A DNA stretch of 64,000 bases from Embleya sp049739465 (GCF_049739465.1 NZ_JBMHHY010000011.1:62001-126000); one strand, 5' to 3'. Shown: positions 18,617 through 29,441, numbered from the stretch's first letter. Numbers and translations: made by a program. Notes: generated by a model from the sequence alone, not told the origin.

Positions 18617-19165
18617 ATGCGATCGCTGATCACCGCCATCCGGGAACACGACGATGCGGCCCGATTTCTGGCCTGGCCGGGCGACTTCGACCTCGACCGG
18701 GGTGACCATGTCGAGGACGTACGACTCGCCTCGGGCGCGGCCCTCGAGGGCTTCGCGGGCGACGGGGCCGGTGGTACGTACTTCTTCTGCGGCGACGGCG
18801 GCGAGGAGCGCCCGATCCTGTACGCGGACTCCGAGGGCGGCGCGGCGCTGATCGCGATCGGTCTGCCGGAGCTCGTACGGCTGGTCCTGGTGGTGCCCTG
18901 GTGGCGCGACTGCCGGGCGTTCACCGTGGCGGAGAGCGGCGAACTGGCGGCCGAATATCTGGCGGACATGCCCGACCTGGCCGCGCACCGGGACCGGGTG
19001 GCCGGCGCGCTGGGTCTCGACCTGCCGGCCGAGGCCGACGTGCTGAGCCGACTGCGTGCGGTCGTCACCGGGGCGGACGAGGGGTTCACGTTGATCCTCA
19101 CGGCGGAGGACGAGCCGTACGACGCGCTGTTCGGGTCGGTGCCGGCCGAGCGGATCCAGGGATGA
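18617..19165 (+). CDS. hypothetical protein of unknown family
   Basis: A 182-residue acidic soluble protein (from ATG 18617; GTG 18608 is an alternative). It begins MRSLITAIREHDDAARFLAWPGDF. The central segment GTYFFCGDGGEERPILYADSEGGAALIAIGLPELVRLVL resembles the glycine-rich core of SMI1/KNR4 (SUKH)-like proteins, but I cannot confirm the family. No signal peptide or membrane segment is present. Its stop overlaps the methyltransferase start by ATGA, so the two are probably one translationally coupled operon. Confidence 0.7.
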   Translation: MRSLITAIREHDDAARFLAWPGDFDLDRGDHVEDVRLASGAALEGFAGDGAGGTYFFCGDGGEERPILYADSEGGAALIAIGLPELVRLVLVVPWWRDCRAFTVAESGELAAEYLADMPDLAAHRDRVAGALGLDLPAEADVLSRLRAVVTGADEGFTLILTAEDEPYDALFGSVPAERIQG

Positions 19166-19815
19166 CGAACTCGGCTGCCATCACCGCGTACTGGGATGCT
19201 GCCGCCGTCGATTTCGACGACGAACCGGACCACGGCCTGCGGGCGGCGGAGACCCGCGCCGCGTGGGCCGGGCTCCTGGCCGGATGGTTGCCGTCCGGCC
19301 CGGCGGACGTGCTGGACGTGGGCTGCGGCACCGGCTCGCTCGCCGAGCTGATGGCACAGGCCGGACACCGGGTCACCGGAGTCGACCTCGCGCCGCTCAT
19401 GATCGAGCGGGCCAGGGCCAAACTGGCGGCTGCCGGACTCGACGGCCGCTTTCTCGTCGGTGACGCCGCCGTACCGCCCACCGGCGAGGCCCGATTCGAC
19501 GTCGTGCTCTCGCGCCACCTGGTGTGGACCCTGCCCGACCCACGAGCCGCCCTCGGTACGTGGGTCGACCGCATCCGTCCGGGCGGTGTCCTCGTGCTGG
19601 TCGAGGGACGCTGGTCCGCAGCCGGGTCGGACGAAGCGGCCTACGTGGCCGGTGCGGACACCCTGCCCTGGCACCGGGGGATCGGCGCCGCCGACCTGGC
19701 GGACGCCGTGCGCCCGCTCGTCCGCGAGGTGCGCGTCGAATCCCTCACCGCCGATGCCGCTTTGTGGGGTGGTCCGGTCACCGACGAGCGCTACGTGCTG
19801 ATCGCCCGGATCTGA
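19162..19815 (+). CDS. class I SAM-dependent methyltransferase
   Basis: A 217-residue methyltransferase with motif I VLDVGCGTGSLAELMAQAG, motif II acid in VTGVDLAPLMIERA, and post-motif strand FDVVLSRHLVWTLPDPRAAL followed by IRPGGVLVLVEG. This is the UbiE/BioC-like small-molecule methyltransferase layout. The ATG overlaps the stop of the previous gene (ATGA). The substrate is unknown. Confidence 0.9.
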   Translation: MTNSAAITAYWDAAAVDFDDEPDHGLRAAETRAAWAGLLAGWLPSGPADVLDVGCGTGSLAELMAQAGHRVTGVDLAPLMIERARAKLAAAGLDGRFLVGDAAVPPTGEARFDVVLSRHLVWTLPDPRAALGTWVDRIRPGGVLVLVEGRWSAAGSDEAAYVAGADTLPWHRGIGAADLADAVRPLVREVRVESLTADAALWGGPVTDERYVLIARI

Positions 19816-20064
19816 CGATCCCGCCCGGGCACTTCCGAGGGTGGTGGGTCCGGGTTGCCAGCGTCGGCGTCGGCGTCGGCGTCATGCCGGCTGTTCACCT
19901 TCCGGGCGCCGCCGCTCGCCGGAAGCGGGTCGCCGGGTGACGTCATCGTTATCGGCTGTTCAAACTGGTGGGTGGTTCGCCGGGCGTGGTGCTGTGGAAG
20001 ATCGACAGTGATCCACAGTGATCGACCGTGTGGGCGAACTGCCTTGCGACGACGGGGGATTGAC

Positions 20065-20280
20065 ATGGAAGCTCTGATGCTCATCTCGGTTTCGGTAGTG
20101 CTGCTCGGGATGATCGTGGGCTTGGTCGTGCTCTCGTTCGGCCGGCGGGACAACGATGCGGCTGCCGGTTCGGGCCTGCTGCGGGTCGGGGCGCCGGGCG
20201 AGACGGATCGGGCCGAGGCCGGTCGGCGGGCGCTCGGCGGGACCGCGTGGATGCGCGGCGGTGGTGGCGGCGTGGGCTGA
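20065..20280 (+). CDS. small single-pass membrane protein
   Basis: A 71-residue ORF begins MEALMLISVSVVLLGMIVGLVVLSFGRRD: one membrane helix followed by a positively charged stop-transfer, then a Gly/Ala-rich hydrophilic tail. A GGGGG ribosome site lies about eight bases upstream of ATG 20065. It ends 26 bases before the converging gyrB stop. There is no recognised family. Composition and ribosome site support a real small gene. Confidence 0.55.
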   Translation: MEALMLISVSVVLLGMIVGLVVLSFGRRDNDAAAGSGLLRVGAPGETDRAEAGRRALGGTAWMRGGGGGVG

Positions 20281-20306
20281 TCGCGCCGAGCCCGGTGCGT
20301 CGCGGG

Positions 20307-22505
<2,199 letters not shown>

Positions 22506-22534
22506 AGGGCACTCATTTCTGGCATTACAAGCCG

Positions 22535-22558
22535 CACTCCCGCCGGACGGCGGGAGTG
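22535..22558. promoter_or_regulatory. perfect hairpin in the gyrB leader
   Basis: CACTCCCGCCG (22535-22545) and CGGCGGGAGTG (22548-22558) are exact 11-base complements with a two-base centre. The element sits 30 bases upstream of the gyrB start. It could act as an operator, an attenuator, or the end of an unrecognised transcript; I cannot distinguish these. Confidence 0.5.
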
Positions 22559-23284
22559 GTCGTGTCTTCAGGCGGCGCCGGCCGCGCGCGGGCAGGCCGA
22601 ACCAGGCCCTCCACGGGCCGCGTTCTCGATGTAAGAACGAGCCTCAGTCTATCGGTCGCGAGGCTTGAATGTGGGCTTGAATGCCAACTGAAGCCGGCTC
22701 AGATGCTCCAGAAGTCAGGTCGACAAGGATCCCCACACGGAAAGGCTCTGATGCCCGTAGAGCGGCTCACAGAGCTTCGCTGTGCGAGACTCGAAGACCC
22801 CGTCAAGCCGACCCACGTCCCCCCTTCCCGACCCTCCGAGGGGCCCTGCGAGCCACCGCGCCGACCTCGGAGGGTGAAGGGCCCGCCGGTCGCGGCAGGT
22901 CGCGGAGACGCGCGGAGAACACGGACGAGCCGACCCCGGACGGCACCCCGACGAAGGCGAACCCGCCTCCCCGCCGACCCATTTACTCGACCCGGCGGCG
23001 CGGTGCCGCGACGTCCCTCGATGCGTACGACCCGCCCCCCCCGCGCGCGCCCGAGGGTGACAGTCGTGGAAGTCGCCTGCGCCGGGCGCGCTGTGATCCC
23101 TAACGTGGATGGGTATCGCGCCCGGTGCACCCGCCTCAGGGGCCGCCGGATGACGTGGACGGTAAGTCCGACACGATCGGCGGCGGGGACTCCGGTACGC
23201 GTCGCAAGGACAAGGACAAGTGAGGCGATCGGTTGTGGCTACTGCGGACGAGGGCGGTGGGGCCGGGGGCGCGAAAGTCACGAC
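22559..23284. other. 726-bp intergenic region, possible gene debris
   Basis: No complete gene is supported. A short frame from GTG 23125 to the TGA at 23221 ends in a hydrophilic DSGTRRKDKDK tail that looks like a real protein C-terminus without its beginning. A GTG at 23235 opens VATADEGGGAGGAKV, which breaks in the frame just before the hypothetical gene at 23285. This pattern suggests decay by deletion or frameshift. Confidence 0.4.
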
Positions 23285-23824
23285 TTGCTTGTCGGGTTGA
23301 CCGTCGGCGCCGACGGTAGGGCCGGCGGGCGGTTCGCGGACGGCCTGTCGTATATGAAGGCGCGTGACCAGCGCACCGTTTGGCCGAAAGTGCCGGACCG
23401 GTGGTGGGAGTACGACGACACGCGGCACGGCACGTCGCCGATGTCCGCGGCGTGGATCGAGGGGGTGTCGACCGGGTTCGGCGCGCCCGTCATCGGCTTT
23501 CTGCTTCCGAAGGTCGTCAAGACCGTCGAGGACGCGGTGCCCGGCACGCCCCGCGATGGCAGGTGGTTGTACCCGTATCGGGAGGGGGCCGGTGGGCTCT
23601 CCTGTGCGCGGATCGGCTTCGGCGGCGACGACTTGGTGACCACGACCGCGGCTCGCGGGCCCGACGACCTCGCCGCCGAGTTCCTGGACGCGGTGTGGTG
23701 GTGGCGTCGGCATGGGCGGCCGGAAGCCGAAGGATTCGGGCTCACGGCCGCGGTGTGTGGTGACGGGACGACGACGCAACATGTGTGGTTCGGCGATCCG
23801 GACGGACGACGCTGGATCCAATAG
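23285..23824 (+). CDS. hypothetical protein, uncertain or shifted 5' end
   Basis: About 179 residues with protein-like composition: LLVGLTVGADGRAGGRFADGLSYMKARDQRTVWPKVPDRWWEYDD, then FGAPVIGFLLPKVVKTVEDAVPG, and AEFLDAVWWWRRHGRPEAEGFGL near the end, finishing HVWFGDPDGRRWIQ. No family is recognised. No good ATG or GTG with a ribosome site precedes the conserved-looking start; TTG 23285 is a tentative choice, and ATG 23354 is internal. A frameshift at about 23270-23285 joining the frame opened at GTG 23235 is possible. Confidence 0.5.
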   Translation: MLVGLTVGADGRAGGRFADGLSYMKARDQRTVWPKVPDRWWEYDDTRHGTSPMSAAWIEGVSTGFGAPVIGFLLPKVVKTVEDAVPGTPRDGRWLYPYREGAGGLSCARIGFGGDDLVTTTAARGPDDLAAEFLDAVWWWRRHGRPEAEGFGLTAAVCGDGTTTQHVWFGDPDGRRWIQ

Positions 23825-23935
23825 GTGGCTGTGGGTGCGCCGTGGGGGCGGTTTAGGGTCCGGTGGAGTGCGGTGTGTTGCCGTGACGGGCGAGGGCGCC
23901 GGTGCCGTGTGGATGGCCGGCGGAAGGGGAGTGGG

Positions 23936-25345
23936 ATGTCGCGGGACGCGTTGTTGTCGGAGTTTGTGGAGAAGACGGCCACGGGGTTCGAGGTTCCCGG
24001 TGTCGCGGTCGGGGTGTGGGCGGATGGGCGGGAGGTCTACGCGTGCCATGGCGTGACCAGCGTCGACAATCCGCTGCCTGTGGACCGGGACACCCTGTAT
24101 GTACTGGGCTCGATCACGAAGTCCTTCACAGCGACCGCGCTGATGCGCCTGGTCGCGGAAGGGCGCGTGGAACTGGACGCGCCGGTACGGCGGTATGTGC
24201 CCGAGTTGGTGCTTCCCGATGAGCGGGCCGCGGCGGAGATCACCGTGTCGCAGTTGCTCAACCACACCTCCGGGCTGGACTGGCGGATGGGCGTCGACAC
24301 CGGCGAGGGGGACGACGCGCTGACCGAGTACGTGGCGAAGATGGCCGAGTCGGAGTCGATCGCGCCGCCCGGTGCCCGGGCCTCCTACAGTCAGATGGGG
24401 TACAACCTGGCCGGGCGGATCATCGAGAAGGTCACCGGTCTGACCTATGAACAGGCCATCACCTCCCTGCTGTTCGAGCCGCTCGGGCTGTCGCACACCC
24501 TCTTCGCTGCCAATGACGTGATGACTCGACGGTTTGCGGTGGGACACAAACCCGGTGCGGACGGGGCGCCCGCCGTCGTGCGGAAATGGAAGGGCACCCG
24601 CGCCAACAACCCGGGCGGGGGCGGCGCATCCTCGGTGGCGGACCAGCTTCGCTGGGCCCGGTTCCATCTCGGCGACGGTCGTGCGCCGGACGGCACCCGG
24701 GTGTTGCCCGCCGAGGCCCTGCATCGGATGCGGGAGCAGACGGTCGAGCTGCCGGGCGGGGCACTCGGCGACGCGTTCGGGATCTGTTGGTTCCTGCGTG
24801 ATGTGGAGGGCGTGCGTACGGTCGGGCACGGCGGGTCGGCCGACGGCCAGTTCGCCGAGCTGCTCATCGTGCCCGAACGCGATTTCGCCGTCGTCGTATT
24901 GTCCAATGCCGGCCCGGACAGCGGCCTCGCGGTCAATCAGGCGGTCGTCCGGTGGGCGCTCGAACACTACCTGGGAGTGGTCGACAAGGACTCGGAGCCG
25001 CTTCCGTACGACGCGGTGTGGGCCGGGGAGGTCGCCGGGACCTATGCCAACGAGATCATGACGCTCACCGTCGCTGTTGCCGGTGATGAGGGCGGGGCCG
25101 GAGCCGGGTTGACGATTGCCTGTGCGATCAAACCGGAGGTCCGGGCGGCGGCCGACGGCGAACTGCCGCCGGATCTGCCGCCGGCCGAACTCGGCCGGTT
25201 GCCCGGTGACGCGGACGAGTACATCGTCACCGGCGGCGGGCTGAACGGGCAGCGCGGCTTCTTCGGCCGCGACGACCGCGGTGCGGTCACCGGGATCGAC
25301 CTCGCCGGGCGGTTGTTCGGCCGGGTTTCCATGCCTGCCGAATAG
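23936..25345 (+). CDS. serine hydrolase, beta-lactamase/DD-peptidase family (class C fold)
   Basis: A 469-residue penicillin-binding-protein-fold hydrolase. Motif 1 SITK (Ser59, Lys62), motif 2 around YSQMGYN and motif 3 HGGSADG are all present. QLLNHTSGL and LFEPLGLSHTLF are typical of the EstB/AmpC-like esterase group. There is no signal peptide, so it is probably cytosolic and an esterase or peptidase rather than a resistance enzyme. A C-terminal domain of about 110 residues follows. The stop codon lies inside an 8-bp repeat tract, and a strong terminator follows. Confidence 0.88.
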   Translation: MSRDALLSEFVEKTATGFEVPGVAVGVWADGREVYACHGVTSVDNPLPVDRDTLYVLGSITKSFTATALMRLVAEGRVELDAPVRRYVPELVLPDERAAAEITVSQLLNHTSGLDWRMGVDTGEGDDALTEYVAKMAESESIAPPGARASYSQMGYNLAGRIIEKVTGLTYEQAITSLLFEPLGLSHTLFAANDVMTRRFAVGHKPGADGAPAVVRKWKGTRANNPGGGGASSVADQLRWARFHLGDGRAPDGTRVLPAEALHRMREQTVELPGGALGDAFGICWFLRDVEGVRTVGHGGSADGQFAELLIVPERDFAVVVLSNAGPDSGLAVNQAVVRWALEHYLGVVDKDSEPLPYDAVWAGEVAGTYANEIMTLTVAVAGDEGGAGAGLTIACAIKPEVRAAADGELPPDLPPAELGRLPGDADEYIVTGGGLNGQRGFFGRDDRGAVTGIDLAGRLFGRVSMPAE

Positions 25346-25384
25346 CCGAACAGCCGAATAGCCGAATAGCCGAACACCCGAACA
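25337..25384. repeat. 8-bp tandem repeat GCCGAAYA spanning a stop codon
   Basis: Six consecutive 8-base units (GCCGAATA, GCCGAACA, GCCGAATA, GCCGAATA, GCCGAACA, CCCGAACA). The first unit and the start of the second contain the last codons and TAG stop of the serine hydrolase. An 8-base unit shifts the frame, so slippage into the first unit would change the C-terminus. Confidence 0.9.
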
Positions 25385-25448
25385 GCCGGGTCCGGTCCCG
25401 GGGTTCGGGGAGCGGAGTTTGGTATTCGGCCTCCCCGGTTCCCCGGGT

Positions 25449-25478
25449 GGCCTTCGGGGCGATCCTGCCCCGAAGGCC
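25449..25478. terminator. perfect hairpin between converging genes
   Basis: GGCCTTCGGGGC (25449-25460) and GCCCCGAAGGCC (25467-25478) are exact 12-base complements with a 6-base loop. They lie between the serine hydrolase and the converging RidA gene, which suits a bidirectional terminator. Confidence 0.75.
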
Positions 25479-25649
25479 GCCCATACGAGCGGCACACTAC
25501 TTATTCGGCCGCCTGCCTCTGCCAGCGCGGCAGTGGACGGATGCTACGTCCCGGTGTCGGATGCTTCGGCGGGGTGGGTGGCGGCGTCTCGCCCGGAGTC
25601 GGTTGGTAAACTGAACTGAGTGCTCCGTGCCGATTCGGCGGCGATTTCC

Positions 25650-26057
25650 TCAGTCGAGTACGGCGGTGGCCTCGACCTCGACGAGGTGATCCGGCGCGTG
25701 CAGTGCCGCGACTCCCAGGAGCGAAGCCGGCGGTACCGGGGTGCCGCCCAACTTCGCGGCGGCCCGAGCGACCCCCTCCAGGAACAGGGGCAACTTGTCC
25801 GGCGTCCAGTCGACGACGTAGACGGTCAGCTTCGCCACGTCGTCGAAGGAGGCGCCGACCGCGGCCAGGGCGGTGCCGACGTTGAGGTAGCACTGCTCGA
25901 CCTGGGCGGCGAGGTCGCCTGCGCCGACGGTGACGCCGTCGGCATCCCAGGCGACCTGCCCGGCGAGGAAGACCAGCTTCGACCCGGTCCCGATCGACAC
26001 CTGCCGGTATGCATCGATCTTCGGCAGTCCGTTGGGGTCTACCAGGGTGATGGCCAT
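25650..26057 (-). CDS. RidA/YjgF-family enamine/imine deaminase-like protein
   Basis: A 135-residue RidA-fold protein. RidA proteins form trimers that hydrolyse reactive enamine/imine intermediates of amino-acid metabolism in the cytosol. Seen here: YRQVSIGTGSKLVFLAGQVAWDADG, EQCYLNVGTALAAVGASFDDVAKLTVYVVD and the C-terminal PPASLLGVAALHAPDHLVEVEATAVL. The catalytic Arg of true RidA (RxxxPV position) appears replaced in TPVPPASLLGV, so this is probably an Rid2-7-type relative. It lies upstream of and in line with the imine-reductase gene's strand, suggesting related imine chemistry, but the 254-base gap argues for its own promoter. Confidence 0.87.
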   Translation of the reverse strand: MAITLVDPNGLPKIDAYRQVSIGTGSKLVFLAGQVAWDADGVTVGAGDLAAQVEQCYLNVGTALAAVGASFDDVAKLTVYVVDWTPDKLPLFLEGVARAAAKLGGTPVPPASLLGVAALHAPDHLVEVEATAVLD

Positions 26058-26202
26058 GGTGTCCGCCTCCTTGTTTCCAGTGGTGTCGAGTGGTTTCGAG
26101 GTCCGGGAGCCCGTGGGCTCGCTTCGACCGACCGACCGAGAGGCTGTCGCGGTCCGCCGCGTTCCGTGGTGGTCCGTGGCGGCGGTCCTCGCCGGTCCCG
26201 GT

Positions 26203-26217
26203 GGTTACTCGGTAACC
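26203..26217. promoter_or_regulatory. palindrome upstream of the RidA-like gene
   Basis: GGTTAC-TCG-GTAACC, a perfect 15-base dyad 146 bases upstream of the RidA-like start. It lies between two genes on the same strand and is a candidate operator for an unidentified regulator. Confidence 0.4.
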
Positions 26218-26311
26218 GTAGGAGAGTGGCGGCTGACGTGGAAGAACGCACTTTTCGGTGACTGGGGAACCTCCCGGTGACCACGCGGAAGTGTGCTTGT
26301 CCTCCGTCGGC

Positions 26312-27472
26312 TCAGGAACGTCGGTGGTAGGCCTTGTTGGCGATGCGCCAGCCCTCGTCGACGTGGACCAGCAGGAAAACGTCGGTGAAGGTGTCCGGGC
26401 CGTGCCGGAGGGTCATGGTCGCGGTCGCGACGGTGCCGTGGACGTCGACGGTGTCGATCCGGCGGGAGCGGGTCGCCTCGTCCGGGGCCGGCCGACCGGG
26501 GAAGAGCGCGCAGTAATCGTCCAGGGGCCACGAGACGAATGCGCCGTCCCGGATCCCTTCGATGTGCGCGCCGGGCAGGAACGCGTCGCGGAAGTGGGCG
26601 GGTTCGCCGGTGGCGTGTCCGCGGATGTAGGCGCGCAGCGGTTCGAGTACGGCGTCACCCACGGCGGGGACCGTGGCGGCTACCGCGATGTCGGCCTCGG
26701 GGGCTGCGGGTGTGTCGGCCAGTTCGGCCGCGCTGGGCAGGGGCGTGTCCGACGCGGCGGCCAGCAGCGCGAGGTCCTTGGCCAGTGCGCCGATCGTGAA
26801 GTCGGCGGGGCCGGTGGTCGGTTGGCCGGCGAGGAGGCTTCGCTTTCGGGCGACGAGTCCGCCGAGTAGGCCCAGTTCGAGGATGTCCAACACCTGGGCG
26901 CGGGGCAGGCCCAGGGCGTCGGCCTGCCGGAGTGAGTCGCGCAGTGCGAGGACGGCGCCGGCGAGGCTGCTGTTGGCAACCAACTTGAGCGCGGCGGCGG
27001 TGGCGGCGTCGTCCACGCGCCGTACGGTGCCGAGCACTTCCAACACCGGGCGGGCCCGGTCGAACGCGCCCTGGTCGGCGGCGGCGAGAATCCGCAGGGT
27101 GCCGGCGGCGACAGCCGGCACGGAACCGAGTACGGGCGCGTGCACGTAGGACGGGCCGAGTCGGCGAGCCAACTGCGCTGCTTCGGCGGGGGCGATGGTG
27201 CCGGTGTTCAGCACGATGGCGTCCGGGCGCAGCGAGTCGTGGATCCGGTCGACGACCTGTTGGCAGGCCGGGCCGTCGAACAGCGCCAGGAGCACGATGT
27301 CGGCCTTCGCGACGGCGTGGTTCGGGTCGTCGGCCGTGTCGACGGTGCCCGCCGCGCGTCGCCCGGAGCGGGTCCAGGCGACGACGTCCCAATCGAGGTC
27401 GGCGAGTCGGGTCGCGATCGCGGCGCCCATGCGGCCCAGGCCGAGGACGGCGACGGTGTGCGAAGTGGTCAT
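26312..27472 (-). CDS. imine reductase/beta-hydroxyacid-dehydrogenase fused to an NTF2-like domain
   Basis: A 386-residue protein. Residues 1 to about 265 form an NADP-binding dehydrogenase of the IRED/6-phosphogluconate class: AVLGLGRMGAAIATRLADLDWDVVAWTRSG, LNTGTIAPAEAAQLA, YVHAPVLGSVPAVAAGTL, and the catalytic-helix region AALKLVANSSLAGAVLALRDSLR. From about 265 a SnoaL/NTF2-like domain follows (LRAYIRGHATGEPAHFRDAFLPGAHIEGIRDGAFVSW through GWRIANKAYHR), of the Nu-transport-2/lumazine-binding type. No frameshift separates them. It is divergent from a LysR regulator across a strong dyad. The fusion is uncommon. Confidence 0.85.
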   Translation of the reverse strand: MTTSHTVAVLGLGRMGAAIATRLADLDWDVVAWTRSGRRAAGTVDTADDPNHAVAKADIVLLALFDGPACQQVVDRIHDSLRPDAIVLNTGTIAPAEAAQLARRLGPSYVHAPVLGSVPAVAAGTLRILAAADQGAFDRARPVLEVLGTVRRVDDAATAAALKLVANSSLAGAVLALRDSLRQADALGLPRAQVLDILELGLLGGLVARKRSLLAGQPTTGPADFTIGALAKDLALLAAASDTPLPSAAELADTPAAPEADIAVAATVPAVGDAVLEPLRAYIRGHATGEPAHFRDAFLPGAHIEGIRDGAFVSWPLDDYCALFPGRPAPDEATRSRRIDTVDVHGTVATATMTLRHGPDTFTDVFLLVHVDEGWRIANKAYHRRS

Positions 27473-27514
27473 GTGTTCCAGAGTGGGGGATCCCAATGAC
27501 TGCGACAAGCGCAT

Positions 27515-27539
27515 ATCTCGCAGAGGAGTATTGCGAGAT
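27515..27539. promoter_or_regulatory. LysR-type operator dyad
   Basis: ATCTCGCA (27515-27522) and TGCGAGAT (27532-27539) are perfect complements around nine bases. They lie between the divergent starts of the imine-reductase fusion (27472) and the LysR regulator (27568). The outer AT...AT and interrupted-dyad form matches the usual LysR recognition pattern. Control of both genes is inferred. Confidence 0.65.
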
Positions 27540-27567
27540 TCGCATGGCTGGGGCCCATACTTGCACC

Positions 27568-28506
27568 ATGGAACTGACCGTGTGGCGGGCGTTCGTGACG
27601 GTGTGCCGGCTCGGGTCGTTGTCGGCGGCGGCCGACGAGCTCGGGCATACGCAGTCGGCGGTATCCCGGCAGATCGCCGGACTGGAGCGCGAGCTCGGCG
27701 TGCCGTTGCTGGAGCGCCATGCGCGCGGCGTGCGGCCGACGCCGGCCGGCGAGGTGTTCCGTCGGCACGCCCTGCTCGCACTCGACGAGGCCGACCGCGC
27801 CGTCCGTGCCGTACGCGATGCCCGTGACGGATCGCTCGGTCGGCCGCTGGCGGTCGGTGCGACGCCGTCCCTGGCCGCCGGGATCGTGCCGGCGGCGATC
27901 CGCCGCCTGCTGGACGCGGCCGGACCCATCCCATGGAGCCTGTTGCCCGGACTGAGCACCCGACTGCACGACCGGGTGATCGCCGGTGATCTCGACGTCG
28001 CGGTTGTCACGGACGCACCACCCGGGCTGCCCACCGACCCGCGGGTCGAACGATGGTTCCTGGGGATGGACGACATGGTCGTTGTACTACCCATCGGCCA
28101 TCCGCTGGCCGGGAACGGCCCGGTACGCATTCGGGCACTGGCCGGGGAGACCTGGGTCGAGGACAACGACGGCTCGGCGGCGCTGCTGCGCCAACACGCC
28201 GCCCGCGCCGGAGTCACCGCCCGGATCGACCTCACCGCGGCCGACCTGGTCGGGAAGGTGGCGTTGGTGGCAACCGGTCACGCGATCGCGCTGGTTCCGG
28301 GCGTGCTCGCGAGCGCACTGCGCGCCGACGTCACCACGGTGGCCCTCGTCGATCCCCCGACCCGCGGCATCTACACGCTCACCCCACGCCGCGACCCACA
28401 CCCGAGCGCGGCCCCCCTACTCGAAGAACTCGCAACGGCCTTCGACTCGGCGCCCGGTGGCGTGCGGACGAGGCGGGCCGCCGACGACGGGGGAGGGCGA
28501 CCCTGA
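27568..28506 (+). CDS. LysR-family transcriptional regulator
   Basis: A 312-residue LysR protein. The N-terminal HTH reads WRAFVTVCRLGSLSAAADELGHTQSAVSRQIAGLERELGVPLLER, followed by the linker helix and a periplasmic-binding-protein-like effector domain (RPLAVGATPSLAAGIVP, AGDLDVAVVTDAP, VVLPIGHPLAG, ATGHAIALVPG). ATG 27568 is preferred over in-frame ATG 27544 because it gives the usual LysR N-terminus. Its divergent partner is the imine-reductase fusion. Confidence 0.92.
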   Translation: MELTVWRAFVTVCRLGSLSAAADELGHTQSAVSRQIAGLERELGVPLLERHARGVRPTPAGEVFRRHALLALDEADRAVRAVRDARDGSLGRPLAVGATPSLAAGIVPAAIRRLLDAAGPIPWSLLPGLSTRLHDRVIAGDLDVAVVTDAPPGLPTDPRVERWFLGMDDMVVVLPIGHPLAGNGPVRIRALAGETWVEDNDGSAALLRQHAARAGVTARIDLTAADLVGKVALVATGHAIALVPGVLASALRADVTTVALVDPPTRGIYTLTPRRDPHPSAAPLLEELATAFDSAPGGVRTRRAADDGGGRP

Positions 28507-28612
28507 CCCGCGGTCCGCCCCCGCCCCAACTGTCGCGCTCGCACGGCGACCCGCATCCTTCGCGTCTCGCCACCGGACCGCCGCGTCCCGGCGGCGGTCT
28601 CCTGTCGAGGTC

Positions 28613-29193
28613 ATGCCGTCCCACCTGCGCCACCGGATGGACCTGCTGCGCATCACCGCCGTCCACCCACCCGAGAACGGCGACGCCCCACCGGTCGACA
28701 CGCAGGTCTTCACGGACCTGAGCACCACCATCCACGCCCGTGCGGAACTCCGTTTCGACTACGTGCAGGACCGGAAGGCCGCAACCGCAGCCGGGCAGCA
28801 GCGCCGCCGGGTGCAGCCCCACCACCTGGTCGCCTGGCGCGGCCACTGGTACCTCCTGGCCTGGGACCTCGACCGCGACGACTGGCGAACCTTCCGCGTC
28901 GACCGCATACACCCGCGCATATCGACCGGACCCCGCTTCACCCTGCGCGAACTGCCCGGAGGCGACGTGCCCGCGTTCATCACCAGCCGATTCCGCGGCT
29001 CGGACGACATCACCACCGACTGGCCCTGCCGAGGCGAAGTCGTCCTCGGCTCCTGGTCATGGACCGGCCTGGCAGCCGCCATCGGCGGCTTCGACCGGAC
29101 GTCGAAGTCATCGGCCCACCCGAACTCAACGCCGCCTTCGCCCACCTCGCCACCCGCTACGCCAACGCCGCCCGCACAACCATCCCGTCCTGA
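28613..29193 (+). pseudogene. WYL-domain regulator remnant (N-terminal HTH missing, C-terminal frameshift)
   Basis: The frame from ATG 28613 encodes the WYL sensor domain: AELRFDYVQDR, RRRVQPHHLVAWRGHWYLLAWDLDRDDWRTFRVDRI and PAFITSRFRGSD. The N-terminal helix-turn-helix expected in these DeoR-like regulators is missing. Around 29090-29100 the protein-like frame jumps: after GGFD the family-like ending DVEVIGPPELNAAFAHLATRY lies one frame over and stops at 29191-29193. In the original frame, translation runs on into Pro/Ser-rich nonsense to 29248. One deleted base explains this. The gene is probably non-functional. Confidence 0.75.
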
Positions 29194-29441
29194 CCGATCG
29201 GGTGCTGCATCAGGGATCGCCATGCGACGGAGGGGAGGCCGATCCTGACGCGCGGTTCGGGCGGGGCTCGTTCTTGGGGGTCGGTGTGCGCCGGTACGTC
29301 CTCGTGAGCCGGTTACCGCGCTTGGCGCGGCCGGTAGTTTGGGCCGGGAGGTGTCTCGCCGATCCCGAGTCGTGAGGGGACGACACGAGTGCTCGACCGG
29401 AGCAGCTGCCGCCGCGGACGATCCGCCGGGTTCGTCGCGCG

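Noticed and set aside
19990..20040. TGATCCACA resembling a DnaA box near gyrB
   Set aside because: Only one or two imperfect copies are seen, with no dnaA/dnaN genes, so an origin is not supported.
22699..23130. 143-codon minus-strand frame
   Set aside because: Arg-rich low-complexity translation, no ribosome site, no recognisable motif.
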